From contig CANMQX010000001.1 in NCBI GenBank assembly GCA_947500135.1, positions 62,001 through 126,000 of the forward strand: a stretch of DNA of 64,000 nucleotides, written 5' to 3'. The notes beneath the pieces are model-generated. The model was not told the origin of the DNA and made no database searches. It was given only the letters and a program-made list of their open reading frames with translations. Of the stretch, positions 45,675-54,753 are shown one piece after another (position 1 is the stretch's first letter; every line of letters begins with the position of its first letter). This DNA comes from an uncultured Paracoccaceae bacterium. GTDB taxonomy: Bacteria; Pseudomonadota; Alphaproteobacteria; Rhodobacterales; Rhodobacteraceae. Made by a program: the position numbers and the translations under genes.

Positions 45675-46691
45675 ATGACAAACGCACTTTCTCAACTACT
45701 TGAAAACCGCGATTGGGTGATGGCTGATGGGGCGACGGGGACAAACCTGTTCAATATGGGTTTGATGTCGGGTGACGCGCCCGAATTGTGGAACGTCGAG
45801 GAAACCGCAAAGATTACAGCGCTTTACAAAGGTGCTGCTGACGCAGGTAGCGATATCTTTCTGACCAATAGTTTTGGCGCGAATGCATCGCGCCTGAAAC
45901 TGCATGGTGCGGAGGGGCGCGTACGTGAGCTGAACAAGGCCGCAGCCGAGATCGGGCGCGAGGTGGCCGACGCCGCAGATCACCCGGTGATTGTCGCAGG
46001 CTCAGTCGGACCGACCGGCGAAATCATGGCCCCGATGGGCAGCTTGACCCATGAAATCGCGGTCGAGATGTTTCATGAACAAGCAGAGGGCCTAAAGGCT
46101 GGTGGTGCCGATGTCGTCTGGGTGGAAACGATCAGCGCCGCAGCAGAATACAAAGCCGCAGCCGAAGCGTTTGCGCTAGCCGATATGCCATGGTGCGGGA
46201 CGATGAGCTTTGACACCGCAGGCCGGACGATGATGGGCCACACCTCTGCCGATATGGTGAAACTTGTCGGTAAATTGGATCACCAACCGATTGCTTTTGG
46301 GGCCAATTGCGGTGTCGGCGCATCTGACCTGCTGCGCACCGTTTTGGGGTTTGTCACTGCAGGGCCCGCCAAACCGCTGATTGCAAAGGGGAATGCTGGC
46401 ATTCCTAAATATCATGACGGTCATATCCATTATGATGGCACGCCTGAATTGATGGCCGAATATGCTGTCCTGGCACGTGATTGCGGCACCACGATCATTG
46501 GTGGCTGCTGCGGAACAACGCCCGAACATCTGCGCGCCATGCGCGAGGCACTTGAGACACGGCCAAAAGGTGACGCACCACAGCTTGAAGTGATCGCAGA
46601 GAAGTTGGGCGGTTTTTCATCCGTCTCGGACGGCACTGATGGTGCAGGCCCGGCGCCTAGTCAGCGGCGCGGTCGGCGGCGGCGCGGTTAG
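45675..46691 (+). CDS. bmt: Betaine-homocysteine/homocysteine S-methyltransferase domain protein (Bmt)
   Basis: A 338-residue zinc-dependent methyltransferase of the homocysteine-binding (Pfam S-methyl_trans) family. Zinc ligands are visible as Cys212 (GANCGVG) and Cys278-Cys279 (GGCCGT). The N-terminus has ADGATGTNLFNMGL. In roseobacters such stand-alone proteins act with a separate corrinoid protein as part of a split methionine synthase; the corrinoid gene mtbC is 1.2 kb away. The C-terminal tail is Gly/Arg-rich (SQRRGRRRRG). Its stop overlaps the convergent radical SAM stop. Confidence 0.87.
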   Translation: MTNALSQLLENRDWVMADGATGTNLFNMGLMSGDAPELWNVEETAKITALYKGAADAGSDIFLTNSFGANASRLKLHGAEGRVRELNKAAAEIGREVADAADHPVIVAGSVGPTGEIMAPMGSLTHEIAVEMFHEQAEGLKAGGADVVWVETISAAAEYKAAAEAFALADMPWCGTMSFDTAGRTMMGHTSADMVKLVGKLDHQPIAFGANCGVGASDLLRTVLGFVTAGPAKPLIAKGNAGIPKYHDGHIHYDGTPELMAEYAVLARDCGTTIIGGCCGTTPEHLRAMREALETRPKGDAPQLEVIAEKLGGFSSVSDGTDGAGPAPSQRRGRRRRG

Positions 46692-47770
46692 ATCAAGCTA
46701 AGCTGATCGCCGGGTTGCGGTGGCCGGGCGAATAAGTCAGTGCGTAATGGCGGCAGCGATCTGTCCAGCCCCAGCTTGCGCGTGACCAACCGAAACCGTT
46801 GCTGCATCATGGTGGCCCATTCCCCATGCCCGACCATGCGCTTGCCAAATTGCGGATCGTAATCCTTGCCACCATGAAGTTCCCGGACCCGTCCCATGAC
46901 GCGCTCCGCCCGGTCAGGGAAATTCATGTGCAGCCAGTCGCGAAACAAGGTTGCAACCTCGCGTGGTAGACGCAGCACAATCGAAGACGCTGCAACCGCC
47001 CCCGCGTCGTGGCAAGCTGTCAGGATCGCCTCAAGCTCATGATCTGTCAACGCGGGCACGACGGGCGACACCATGGCACGAATGGGAATACCCGCGTCAG
47101 TTAGACGCCGGATCGTGCGCAATCGGGATGCGGGTAAAGGCACGCGCGGCTCCATCGCCCGAGAAGTCTTTGGATCAAGCGTTGTGACGGAAATGCCGAC
47201 ACGCACCAACCCTTTTGCGGCCATCGCACCAAGGATATCAGCATCGCGTTCAATCAACGTTCCCTTCGTGACGATGGCAACCGGGTGATTGAAAGCCTGC
47301 AACACCTCCAGCACCGCGCGCATGATCTTTCTGTCTTTTTCAATCGGTTGATAGGGGTCGGTATTGGTGCCAATCGCAATTGTGGCCGGGCGATAGCGTG
47401 GATTTGAAAGCTCCGCCTCAAGCCTTTCGGCGGCATTGGGCCGCGCGATTAGCTTTGTTTCAAAATCAAGGCCGGGCGAAAGGCCCAGAAACGCGTGGCT
47501 GGGCCGAGCAAAACAGTAGATACAGCCATGTTCGCAACCGCGATATGGATTGATTGATCGGTCAAATGACAGGTCCGGCGATGTATTACGCGTGATTATC
47601 TTGCGCGCCACCTCATCGGTGATTTCGGTGCGCAACACGGGGAGATCATCGTCCTGATACCAACCATCATCAATTGCTGTCGACGTATAGCGATCAAACC
47701 GAACGTCAGGGTTTGATGTGGCAGCGCGCCCCGGTGTGCGATGCGATTTTTGAACCTGAGATTCAGACAT
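46688..47770 (-). CDS. PA0069-family radical SAM protein
   Basis: A 360-residue radical SAM protein of the SplB-related PA0069 group. The cluster cysteines are Cys79, Cys83 and Cys86 in YRGCEHGCIYCFARPSH; GTNTDPYQPIE and the C-terminal FGKRMVGHGEWATM are further landmarks. Reaction unknown. It is convergent with bmt (stop codons share bases) and divergent from mtbC, a gene arrangement that I recall from other Rhodobacteraceae. Confidence 0.88.
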   Translation of the reverse strand: MSESQVQKSHRTPGRAATSNPDVRFDRYTSTAIDDGWYQDDDLPVLRTEITDEVARKIITRNTSPDLSFDRSINPYRGCEHGCIYCFARPSHAFLGLSPGLDFETKLIARPNAAERLEAELSNPRYRPATIAIGTNTDPYQPIEKDRKIMRAVLEVLQAFNHPVAIVTKGTLIERDADILGAMAAKGLVRVGISVTTLDPKTSRAMEPRVPLPASRLRTIRRLTDAGIPIRAMVSPVVPALTDHELEAILTACHDAGAVAASSIVLRLPREVATLFRDWLHMNFPDRAERVMGRVRELHGGKDYDPQFGKRMVGHGEWATMMQQRFRLVTRKLGLDRSLPPLRTDLFARPPQPGDQLSLI

Positions 47771-47904
47771 ATTCTTTATTAGAACAATTCAAGAACATGG
47801 ACAAGCGCAGGTCGGTGATATCTCTGGGAATGTCGCTATTCAGCAGGTAGAAAAAATCAATCGCGCGCACAAATGGTAAACGACTGCACACCGAAAGGCA
47901 CATC

Positions 47905-48612
47905 ATGTCCGACGAAGAAGACGACATCATCCTGTCTGAACTCAACGACGAAGAGCTCGTCGCACAAATGTTCGACGACCTTTATGACGGCATGAAGGAA
48001 GAAATCGAGGAAGGCGTAAACATCCTGCTGGAACGCGGATGGCAGCCTTACAACATTCTGACCGAAGCCTTGGTCGGTGGCATGACGATCGTTGGTCACG
48101 ACTTCCGCGATGGCATCTTGTTCGTGCCCGAGGTTTTGCTGGCCGCAAACGCGATGAAAGGCGGCATGGCGATCCTGAAGCCGCTTTTGATTGCAACTGG
48201 CGCGCCCCGCGTCGGGAAAATGGTCATTGGCACTGTCAAGGGCGATATCCATGACATCGGCAAGAACCTTGTTTCGATGATGATGGAAGGCGCCGGTTTC
48301 GAAGTGGTTGATCTGGGTATCAATAATGCGGTCGAAGCGTATCTTGAGGCCATCGAAGCAGAAGAACCCGATATTCTGGGCATGTCCGCCCTGCTGACGA
48401 CAACCATGCCTTACATGAAGGTGGTCATCGACACGATGGTCGAAAAAGGCATTCGCGATGACTATATCGTGCTGGTTGGTGGCGCGCCATTGAACGAAGA
48501 ATTCGGCAAGGCCATTGGTGCCGATGCCTATTGTCGTGACGCGGCTGTCGCGGTGGAAACGGCAAAAACCTTTGTTGCGCGCAAACATAATCAGGGGGCA
48601 GGTGCCGCCTGA
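47905..48612 (+). CDS. mtbC: Corrinoid (B12)-binding methyltransferase protein
   Basis: A 235-residue protein with a helical cap domain (residues about 15-105) and a cobalamin-binding Rossmann domain carrying Asp114-x-His116-x-x-Gly119 (KGDIHDIGKNLV), SALLTTTMPYMKVVID and GGAPLNEEFGKAIGADAY. This is the B12 module found in MetH and in methylamine corrinoid proteins. Near bmt, it is the likely methyl carrier of a split methionine synthase. An AAAGG site precedes the ATG. A reductive activator and the folate-binding part are not in the window. Confidence 0.9.
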   Translation: MSDEEDDIILSELNDEELVAQMFDDLYDGMKEEIEEGVNILLERGWQPYNILTEALVGGMTIVGHDFRDGILFVPEVLLAANAMKGGMAILKPLLIATGAPRVGKMVIGTVKGDIHDIGKNLVSMMMEGAGFEVVDLGINNAVEAYLEAIEAEEPDILGMSALLTTTMPYMKVVIDTMVEKGIRDDYIVLVGGAPLNEEFGKAIGADAYCRDAAVAVETAKTFVARKHNQGAGAA

Positions 48613-48665
48613 CCCCTTTTAAAGCGCGACTGCGATGCACATCTAAAGTGTCGGAGGGTTATCCG

Positions 48666-48842
48666 ATGTCATTTCGTCTATTCGCCATCATTGTATTGGG
48701 TGTGATCGCCGCTTCCGCGCTTACGATCCTGATTGCATCGCAGATTGCCATTTATCTGGATGCGCCCGCATTCATTGGATTGGCAGGGTTTGGTGCGGTG
48801 GCGCTTGCCGCATCACTGTTGTTGCGCGGGCGTGATGGATGA
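48666..48842 (+). CDS. Small two-helix membrane protein
   Basis: A 58-residue protein with two predicted membrane helices (LFAIIVLGVIAASALTILIA and FIGLAGFGAVALAASLLL). GGAGG lies 8 nt before the ATG. It ends inside the start of the DUF1638 gene (8-bp overlap), so co-translation is likely. No known family is recognised. Confidence 0.7.
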   Translation: MSFRLFAIIVLGVIAASALTILIASQIAIYLDAPAFIGLAGFGAVALAASLLLRGRDG

Positions 48843-49458
48843 TGCCACGCTGACCACCGAAGGGATTGACCCGACCGGTAGCGGTCGGGTCTTACTGATC
48901 GCTTGTGGCGCGCTTGCGCGCGAGATCATCGCGCTGAAAACCGCTAATCGCTGGGACCATATGGACCTGCAATGCCTGCCGGCAATCCTGCATAATCACC
49001 CCGACCGGATCGTTCCCGGTGTTCGTGCTGCCGTCGAAAAACACCGTGGGTCTTACGCGAAGATCTTTGTGGTCTATGCCGATTGCGGCACCGGCGGACA
49101 GTTACAATCGGCCTGTGATGAACTGGGCGTTGAGATGGTCGCCGGACCGCATTGCTATTCCTTCTTTGAAGGCAATGCGGATTTTGAAATGCGGGACGAG
49201 ATTACAGCCTTTTACCTTACGGACTTCCTTGTGCGACAGTTTGATGCTTTCGTCTGGGAACCACTTGGGCTGGGCCGGCACCCGGAACTGCGCGATATGT
49301 ATTTCGCCCATTACGAAAAACTTGTTTATCAGGCGCAGACTGATGATCCGGTATTAACAACGAAGGCGAAGCAATGCGCAGAGCGCCTCGACCTTGCATT
49401 TGAGCGTCGCTTTACCGGCTATGGCGAGCTTTCAACAACGCTCGACGCAATTTCTTGA
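48835..49458 (+). CDS. DUF1638 family protein, corrinoid-methyltransferase associated
   Basis: A 207-residue protein of DUF1638. It has conserved cysteines in VLLIACGALAREI and VVYADCGTGGQLQ, and PHCYSFFEGN. DUF1638 genes are regularly found next to corrinoid methyltransferase genes such as mtbC and mttB; the biochemical role is unknown. The ATG at 48835 overlaps the small membrane gene. The stop lies inside a hairpin (49449-49469). Confidence 0.85.
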   Translation: MDDATLTTEGIDPTGSGRVLLIACGALAREIIALKTANRWDHMDLQCLPAILHNHPDRIVPGVRAAVEKHRGSYAKIFVVYADCGTGGQLQSACDELGVEMVAGPHCYSFFEGNADFEMRDEITAFYLTDFLVRQFDAFVWEPLGLGRHPELRDMYFAHYEKLVYQAQTDDPVLTTKAKQCAERLDLAFERRFTGYGELSTTLDAIS

Positions 49459-49492
49459 TACAAGAAATTGACCAAATTTAAAAAAAATTTGG
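49449..49492. terminator. Double hairpin between DUF1638 and sufE
   Basis: First hairpin: AATTTCTTG-ATA-CAAGAAATT (49449-49469), a perfect 9-bp stem with a 3-nt loop. Second: CCAAATTT-AAAAA-AAATTTGG (49472-49492), an 8-bp stem. They sit between convergent genes and probably terminate both. The first resembles the hairpins at 57761-57806. Confidence 0.65.
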
Positions 49493-49496
49493 CGCC

Positions 49497-49904
49497 CTAC
49501 CCGGCAGCTGCCGTTTGCCTGATCCGCTCGACCATGGCGCGTAGCCCGTTCGACCTTTGCGCGGATAAATGTTCGTTCAGACCAAGACGACCCAGTTCTT
49601 CGCGGGCATCGATAGAAAGAACGTCAGCAACCGATTGATCATTGTAAAGCGTCTGCAACACTGCGATGAGGCCACGCACGATCATTGCGTCACTTTCGCC
49701 GCGAAAACGGAACACGCCGTTATCGATTTGCGGTACAAGCCAGACTTGGCTTGCGCAGCCATCAACCTTGGTTGCAGGGACGCGCAGCGCATCTTCTAGC
49801 GGGTCCATTGACTTACCCATGTCGATCACATGCCGATACCGGTCTTCCCAATCATCAAGGAAGTCAAAGGTTTCGACCAGGTCTTCAAAGTCAGGATTTG
49901 CCAT
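49497..49904 (-). CDS. sufE: SufE family sulfur acceptor
   Basis: A 135-residue protein that accepts sulfur from the SufS cysteine desulfurase for Fe-S cluster assembly. The catalytic Cys50 lies in KVDGCASQVWLV. The ATG at 49904 (MANPDFEDLVETF) fits the family start; the longer open frame adds 17 unlikely residues. No other suf gene is adjacent. Confidence 0.92.
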   Translation of the reverse strand: MANPDFEDLVETFDFLDDWEDRYRHVIDMGKSMDPLEDALRVPATKVDGCASQVWLVPQIDNGVFRFRGESDAMIVRGLIAVLQTLYNDQSVADVLSIDAREELGRLGLNEHLSAQRSNGLRAMVERIRQTAAAG

Positions 49905-49962
49905 AATGCCACCGCTTGCCGCTTTGTTCCGGATGTAGGGGCTGCCTGCGCCCACGTCCAGA

Positions 49963-51120
49963 TCAAAGCGTCACGGTCACGACCTTCTGGCCCTTGACGG
50001 CCAGTCCAACCTGTCCATCACAAAGCCGTAGTGCGTCATTGCCGAAAACTTCGCGACGCCAACCCTTAAGTGCAGCCACATCACGCTCGCCCGCAGCAAG
50101 CGCATCCAGATCAGCGGAAGACGCAATCAGTTTGGGCGCGACACCTTCGTCATCGGTCTTGGCCTTTAGCAGCACCCGCAGCATATCCGCCAAGGCGGGA
50201 TTGACCTGCAACTTGCTGCGGGTTTGGTCTGGACGTGGCAGGTCGTCGGGAGCCACGGCCATCCCTGCCTGAATGCTGGTCAGGATGCCTGTAGCGATAT
50301 CCCCTCTACGTGCTTCGCGCAAAAGAAGCCGCGACCGGCCCAGATCCTTCTCCGATTGCGGTTTGGTCGAAGCGAGTTCAACCAATGCATCATCTTTGTA
50401 GACGCGGTTGCGCGGTACGTTGCGATCCTGGGCATAGATTTCACGGAACTTGGCCAGTTCCCGGACGACGGCTAGGAACTTACCCGATTGTGTCCGCGTT
50501 TTGACCCGGCGCCACGCCTGATCGGGATCCACTTTGTAGGTGCCCGGATCATTCAATACAGCCATTTCTTCGGCGACCCACTTCTTACGCCCGGATTTGC
50601 CCAATCGATCCGACAAGTATTCATATATATCCCGCAGATGTGTGACATCCGCCAAGGCATACTTTGCCTGTGCATCTGTCAATGGACGGCGCGACCAATC
50701 CGTGAACCGCGATGATTTATCCAGATCGGATTTCGCTATTTTCCGGACGAGTGTTTCATAACCGACCTGTTCGCCAAAACCACATACCATGGCGGCAACC
50801 TGCGTGTCGAACAAAGGCTCGGGGATGACGCCTGCATCAACATAGAAAATCTCAAGATCCTGTCGGGCGGCGTGGAATACTTTCACCACACCCACATCGC
50901 GGAACAGATCGTAAAGCGGCGCCAGCGACAGATCATCCGCCAGCGGATCGACCAGAACAGCATCCTCGCCAACCGCGTCCCGATAGGCCAACTGTACAAG
51001 ACACAGCTTGGAATAGTAGGTCCGCTCGCGCAGGAACTCTGTATCGACTGTGACGTAGGGCCGTTTTGCGGCCTCTTTACAAAATGCGGCCAAGCCGTCG
51101 GTGGTGGTGATTGTTTTCAT
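49963..51120 (-). CDS. rnd: Ribonuclease D
   Basis: A 385-residue 3'-5' exoribonuclease that trims tRNA 3' ends. The DEDD motifs are visible: VTVDTEFLRERTYY, VKVFHAARQDLEIFY and a C-terminal motif in YALADVTHLRDIYEYL. An HRDC domain follows (about residues 210-290). The ATG at 51120 has GGAACAAGA upstream. It stands alone between sufE and the pur genes. Confidence 0.94.
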   Translation of the reverse strand: MKTITTTDGLAAFCKEAAKRPYVTVDTEFLRERTYYSKLCLVQLAYRDAVGEDAVLVDPLADDLSLAPLYDLFRDVGVVKVFHAARQDLEIFYVDAGVIPEPLFDTQVAAMVCGFGEQVGYETLVRKIAKSDLDKSSRFTDWSRRPLTDAQAKYALADVTHLRDIYEYLSDRLGKSGRKKWVAEEMAVLNDPGTYKVDPDQAWRRVKTRTQSGKFLAVVRELAKFREIYAQDRNVPRNRVYKDDALVELASTKPQSEKDLGRSRLLLREARRGDIATGILTSIQAGMAVAPDDLPRPDQTRSKLQVNPALADMLRVLLKAKTDDEGVAPKLIASSADLDALAAGERDVAALKGWRREVFGNDALRLCDGQVGLAVKGQKVVTVTL

Positions 51121-51205
51121 TCTTGTTCCGTCACTCGTGCAGGCCCACACCCCAACGTTTCCCTGTCATAGGTGATCTGGGCTTATATTAAAAGAGCGCC
51201 GTGTT

Positions 51206-51802
51206 TTATGCGCGCATTATGACGGGTTCACGGTCGCCGCCGGCAAAGCGGCGCAAAACCTTTGCATAAAGCGCGTGTTCCAGTGGCAAAAGGCGTGTCG
51301 CAAGGCTCTCTGCTGTGTCATCGGCCGCCACATTGATGATCGATTGACCCAGAACAGGGCCGCCATCCAACTCTGCAGTCACTTCGTGTACGCTGCATCC
51401 ATGTTCCGGGTCCCCAGCCGCCAGCGCACGCGCGTGGGTGTTAAGCCCCTTGTATTTGGGCAAAAGCGACGGGTGTATGTTCAGCATCTTGCCTTGCCAT
51501 CCCTGAATAAAATCCGGGGACAGAATACGCATGAACCCCGCAAGGCAAATGATATCAGGATTGGCCGCAACAAGTGCATTTTGCAGCTTATGTTCGAACG
51601 CGGCCCGATCCTTGCCATAGGGTCGGTGATCAATGGTCAGTGTCGGTACACCAAGTGCTTGTGCCTTGGAAAGGCCTGCCACATCAGGCTTGTTTGACAA
51701 AACCAAAACCGGCCTCGCCGGATGGTCGCCCATCATCGATTTGACCAGTGACACCATATTCGAGCCGCTCCCCGAAATCAGGATCGCAACCCGTTTGGTC
51801 AC
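51206..51802 (-). CDS. purN: Phosphoribosylglycinamide formyltransferase
   Basis: A 198-residue folate-dependent formyltransferase, third step of purine synthesis. Landmarks are [46 protein letters not shown] and [13 protein letters not shown]. The GTG start overlaps the purM stop (GTGA), so purM-purN are coupled. Confidence 0.96.
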   Translation of the reverse strand: MTKRVAILISGSGSNMVSLVKSMMGDHPARPVLVLSNKPDVAGLSKAQALGVPTLTIDHRPYGKDRAAFEHKLQNALVAANPDIICLAGFMRILSPDFIQGWQGKMLNIHPSLLPKYKGLNTHARALAAGDPEHGCSVHEVTAELDGGPVLGQSIINVAADDTAESLATRLLPLEHALYAKVLRRFAGGDREPVIMRA

Positions 51803-52839
51803 AAAAGAGATCCGTTGTAGCGCACGCCGGTTCCGGCGGACACGATGCCCAATTGGTGAACGGTTTCACCTGACTGTGTCAGCAAATCCGTCAACTTCGT
51901 CGCCTCATCCGGTGCAACGCACAGCACCATACCGATGCCCGCATTGAAGGTTTTGAGCAACTCCGCCTCAGCCAGCCCACCGGTTTCGCTAAGCCACCGA
52001 AAGACGGCCGGCAGTTCCCAACTGTTCAAATCAATCTCGGCCCCAAGACCGTCGGGCAGAACACGCGGCAGGTTTTCGGTCAAGCCGCCGCCCGTGATAT
52101 GCGCCAAGCCGTGCACGCCCCCTGCCCGCACCGCTGCAAGCGCCTGTTTGACATAAAGCCGCGTCGGCGCCAGCAATTCCGCACCCAGCGTGTTTGAACC
52201 AAATGGCGCGTCATCCGCCCATGCCAGACCGGACAGATCAACGATCCGACGGACCAATGAGTATCCGTTGGAGTGAATGCCGTCCGAGGCCAGTCCAAGC
52301 AAAACGTCGCCGGCTTGCACATCTTTTGGCAGGTCGCTGCCCCGTTCCATCGCACCAACGGCAAACCCTGCCAGATCAAAATCACCACCGTGATACATGC
52401 CTGGCATTTCAGCGGTTTCACCACCTATCAGGGCACAACCGGATGCGGCACAGCCAGCCGCGATACCTTCGATGATCCGGGTTGCTTGATCCAGTTCAAG
52501 CTTGCTTGTTGCGAAATAATCGAGGAAAAACAATGGCTCTGCGCCCTGACAGACCAGATCGTTGACGCACATGGCGACAAGGTCGACACCAATCGTATCA
52601 ACGTTGCCAGTATCGATGGCGATCCTCAGCTTCGTCCCGACCCCGTCAGTTGCCGCGACCAATATCGGGTCCGTGAACCCTGCATCCTTGAGGTCAAACA
52701 AGGCACCAAAGCCGCCCAACCCGGCCATGACACCCGGTCGCGCCGTGCGCTTGGCCGCCGGTTTGATCCGCTCTATCAACGAGTTGCCTGCGTCGATATC
52801 GACGCCAGCATCCGCATATGTCAGGCCATTTTTTGTCAT
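51799..52839 (-). CDS. purM: Phosphoribosylformylglycinamidine cyclo-ligase
   Basis: A 346-residue AIR synthetase. The start at 52839 ([14 protein letters not shown]) matches the family, and a longer open frame upstream is leader sequence. Landmarks are [34 protein letters not shown] and [20 protein letters not shown]. Coupled to purN. Confidence 0.97.
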   Translation of the reverse strand: MTKNGLTYADAGVDIDAGNSLIERIKPAAKRTARPGVMAGLGGFGALFDLKDAGFTDPILVAATDGVGTKLRIAIDTGNVDTIGVDLVAMCVNDLVCQGAEPLFFLDYFATSKLELDQATRIIEGIAAGCAASGCALIGGETAEMPGMYHGGDFDLAGFAVGAMERGSDLPKDVQAGDVLLGLASDGIHSNGYSLVRRIVDLSGLAWADDAPFGSNTLGAELLAPTRLYVKQALAAVRAGGVHGLAHITGGGLTENLPRVLPDGLGAEIDLNSWELPAVFRWLSETGGLAEAELLKTFNAGIGMVLCVAPDEATKLTDLLTQSGETVHQLGIVSAGTGVRYNGSLL

Positions 52840-53208
52840 CGCTTTACCCCAGCTTTCGGCTTGGCCTGCGATAGCGGATGGCCCTTCGTTCTGCAACGGC
52901 ATGGAAGCAAGAAGTCTCAATAAAGAGTCAGTCTGTAGAGGCTTTGTTAAGGATTTGTACCGCATATTATGAAGGAGACAAGGCGCCCTCCTCACGCGAT
53001 TTTTTTGTCTCGCTGGTTTTGGGGCGGCCGACGTTTGGTTGAAAATACATGCGTCGCCGCCCGTTTTCCTGGAAATTTGCAGTTTATTTGCTTCGCTGTT
53101 GGGGTGGGACTGGCAACGTGAGTCACAACTGCGGCTGGCTTTATCGCGTGGCACAGTCATCACCCGCCTTGACGCGTCAGCCCGGTCTGATAATCCAACG
53201 ATACGGAT
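52840..53208. other. Leader of purM and promoter of the CAU tRNA
   Basis: No gene is supported. The left part (to about 53000) is the untranslated leader of purM on the minus strand. TTGACG (53169-53174), a 16-bp spacer and TAATCC (53191-53196) form a candidate plus-strand promoter 12 bp ahead of the tRNA. Confidence 0.45.
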
Positions 53209-53285
53209 GGGCCTGTAGCTCAATTGGTTAGAGCAGAGCGCTCATAACGCTTTGGTTGCGGGTTCAAGTCCTGCCGGGCCTACCA
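53209..53285 (+). tRNA. tRNA with CAU anticodon, probably tRNA-Ile2 (lysidine type)
   Basis: A 77-nt cloverleaf from GGGCCTGTAGCTCAATTGG to CCGGGCCTACCA with anticodon loop GCGCTCATAACGC (CAU). The variable-loop and T-arm region (TTTGGTTGCGGGTTCAAGTCC) resembles tRNA-Ile2 of E. coli (CTTGGTCGCTGGTTCAAGTCC), whose C34 is changed to lysidine by TilS. Elongator tRNA-Met is the alternative. CCA is encoded. Confidence 0.85.
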
Positions 53286-53404
53286 AAAGCCATCCGCCCG
53301 TATTTTCGGAAAAGTGACCGACTATAGGCGCAATTGCGGGCATACCGAACAATGCGTTAGGTTGGCGGCGCTCCGCAATCCCATCGGCCCGATCAACCCA
53401 TTAA

Positions 53405-53424
53405 CGGTATACGATTGCATACCG
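53405..53424. promoter_or_regulatory. Inverted repeat upstream of icd
   Basis: CGGTAT-8 nt-ATACCG forms an imperfect 20-bp palindrome 65 bp before the icd start, in a sequence of operator character. The binding protein is unknown; a carbon-metabolism repressor is possible. Confidence 0.4.
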
Positions 53425-53488
53425 CTTTCTGTCCACGGTGAATTGCTTTAAGGGAAGCAGGAGAATCCATGCAGTACGGAGGCACGCG

Positions 53489-54697
53489 ATGTCCAAGATT
53501 AAGGTAGAGAACCCAATCGTCGAACTTGACGGTGACGAAATGACCCGGATCATCTGGGACTTCATCAAACAGAAGCTGATCCTGCCTTATCTTGATGTTG
53601 ACCTGCTATATTACGATCTGGGCATGGAAGAACGCGACCGCACCGAAGATCAGATCACCATTGATGCTGCTGAAAAAATCAAGGAAATCGGTGTTGGCGT
53701 AAAATGTGCGACCATTACGCCCGATGAGGCGAGGGTCGAAGAATTTGGCCTGAAAAAGATGTGGCGCAGCCCGAACGGGACGATCCGCAACATCCTGGGT
53801 GGTGTCGTCTTCCGCGCACCGATTATCTGCAAGAACGTACCTCGCCTTGTGCCCGGTTGGACGCGGCCGATTGTGATCGGTCGTCACGCCTATGGTGATC
53901 AATATCGTGCCACCGACATGAAATTTCCCGGGCCAGGTAAGCTGTCAATGAAATTTGTCGGTGAAGACGGCAAAGTGATCGAACATGAGGTGTTCGATGC
54001 CCCTTCGTCGGGCGTTTATATGGGTATGTACAATCTTGATAAATCGATTGAGGATTTCGCACGCGCATCGTTCAACTACGGTCTAAATCTTGGCTGGCCC
54101 GTTTATTTGTCGACCAAGAACACGATCCTCAAACAGTACGACGGTCAGTTCATGCTGATCTTCCAGCGTATCTTTGATGCCGAGTTTACCGACAAATTCA
54201 AGGAAGCTGGCATCACCTACGAACACCGGCTGATTGACGACATGGTCGCAGCGGCAATGAAATGGTCAGGCGGATTTGTTTGGGCCTGCAAGAATTATGA
54301 CGGTGATGTGCAGTCTGACACGGTTGCGCAGGGCTTCGGATCATTGGGTTTGATGACCTCGCAATTGATGACACCCGATGGCAAAATCGTGGAGGCCGAG
54401 GCCGCCCACGGCACCGTCACCCGCCATTATCGCCAGCATCAGGCGGGTCAGGCCACATCCACCAATTCCATCGCATCAATCTTTGCCTGGACCGGCGGAT
54501 TGAAGCACCGCGCGAAGCTGGATGATAACGCGCAGTTGATGCAATTCGCCGAGACACTCGAAAAGGTCATTGTCGATACTGTTGAAAGCGGTCACATGAC
54601 CAAGGATCTGGCCTTGCTGGTCGGCCCGGACCAGAAATGGCTGACGACTGAAGGTTTCCTTGAAAAGATTGACGAAAACCTGAACGCTGCGATGTAA
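53489..54697 (+). CDS. icd: Isocitrate dehydrogenase (NADP), dimeric
   Basis: A 402-residue NADP-dependent enzyme of the eukaryote-like subfamily used by alphaproteobacteria in the TCA cycle. Landmarks are [57 protein letters not shown] and [15 protein letters not shown]. The ATG at 53489 has CGGAGG upstream. A terminator follows. Confidence 0.97.
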   Translation: MSKIKVENPIVELDGDEMTRIIWDFIKQKLILPYLDVDLLYYDLGMEERDRTEDQITIDAAEKIKEIGVGVKCATITPDEARVEEFGLKKMWRSPNGTIRNILGGVVFRAPIICKNVPRLVPGWTRPIVIGRHAYGDQYRATDMKFPGPGKLSMKFVGEDGKVIEHEVFDAPSSGVYMGMYNLDKSIEDFARASFNYGLNLGWPVYLSTKNTILKQYDGQFMLIFQRIFDAEFTDKFKEAGITYEHRLIDDMVAAAMKWSGGFVWACKNYDGDVQSDTVAQGFGSLGLMTSQLMTPDGKIVEAEAAHGTVTRHYRQHQAGQATSTNSIASIFAWTGGLKHRAKLDDNAQLMQFAETLEKVIVDTVESGHMTKDLALLVGPDQKWLTTEGFLEKIDENLNAAM

Positions 54698-54706
54698 ACC
54701 GCGTTG

Positions 54707-54731
54707 AAGGGGCCGGTTTTGCTGGCCCTTT
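54707..54731 (+). terminator. Terminator of icd
   Basis: A stem of about 10 bp (AAGGGGCCGG with CTGGCCCTT, including G-T pairs) and a TTTTG loop, followed by TTTTC, lies 10 bp past the icd stop. It also lies beyond the 3' end of the convergent lipoprotein gene. Confidence 0.75.
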
Positions 54732-54753
54732 TCATATCTCGGGGCCTTGTGGA

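Noticed and set aside
52840-53223. N-terminal extension of purM
   Set aside because: The extra residues are not in the PurM family; the start at 52839 fits.
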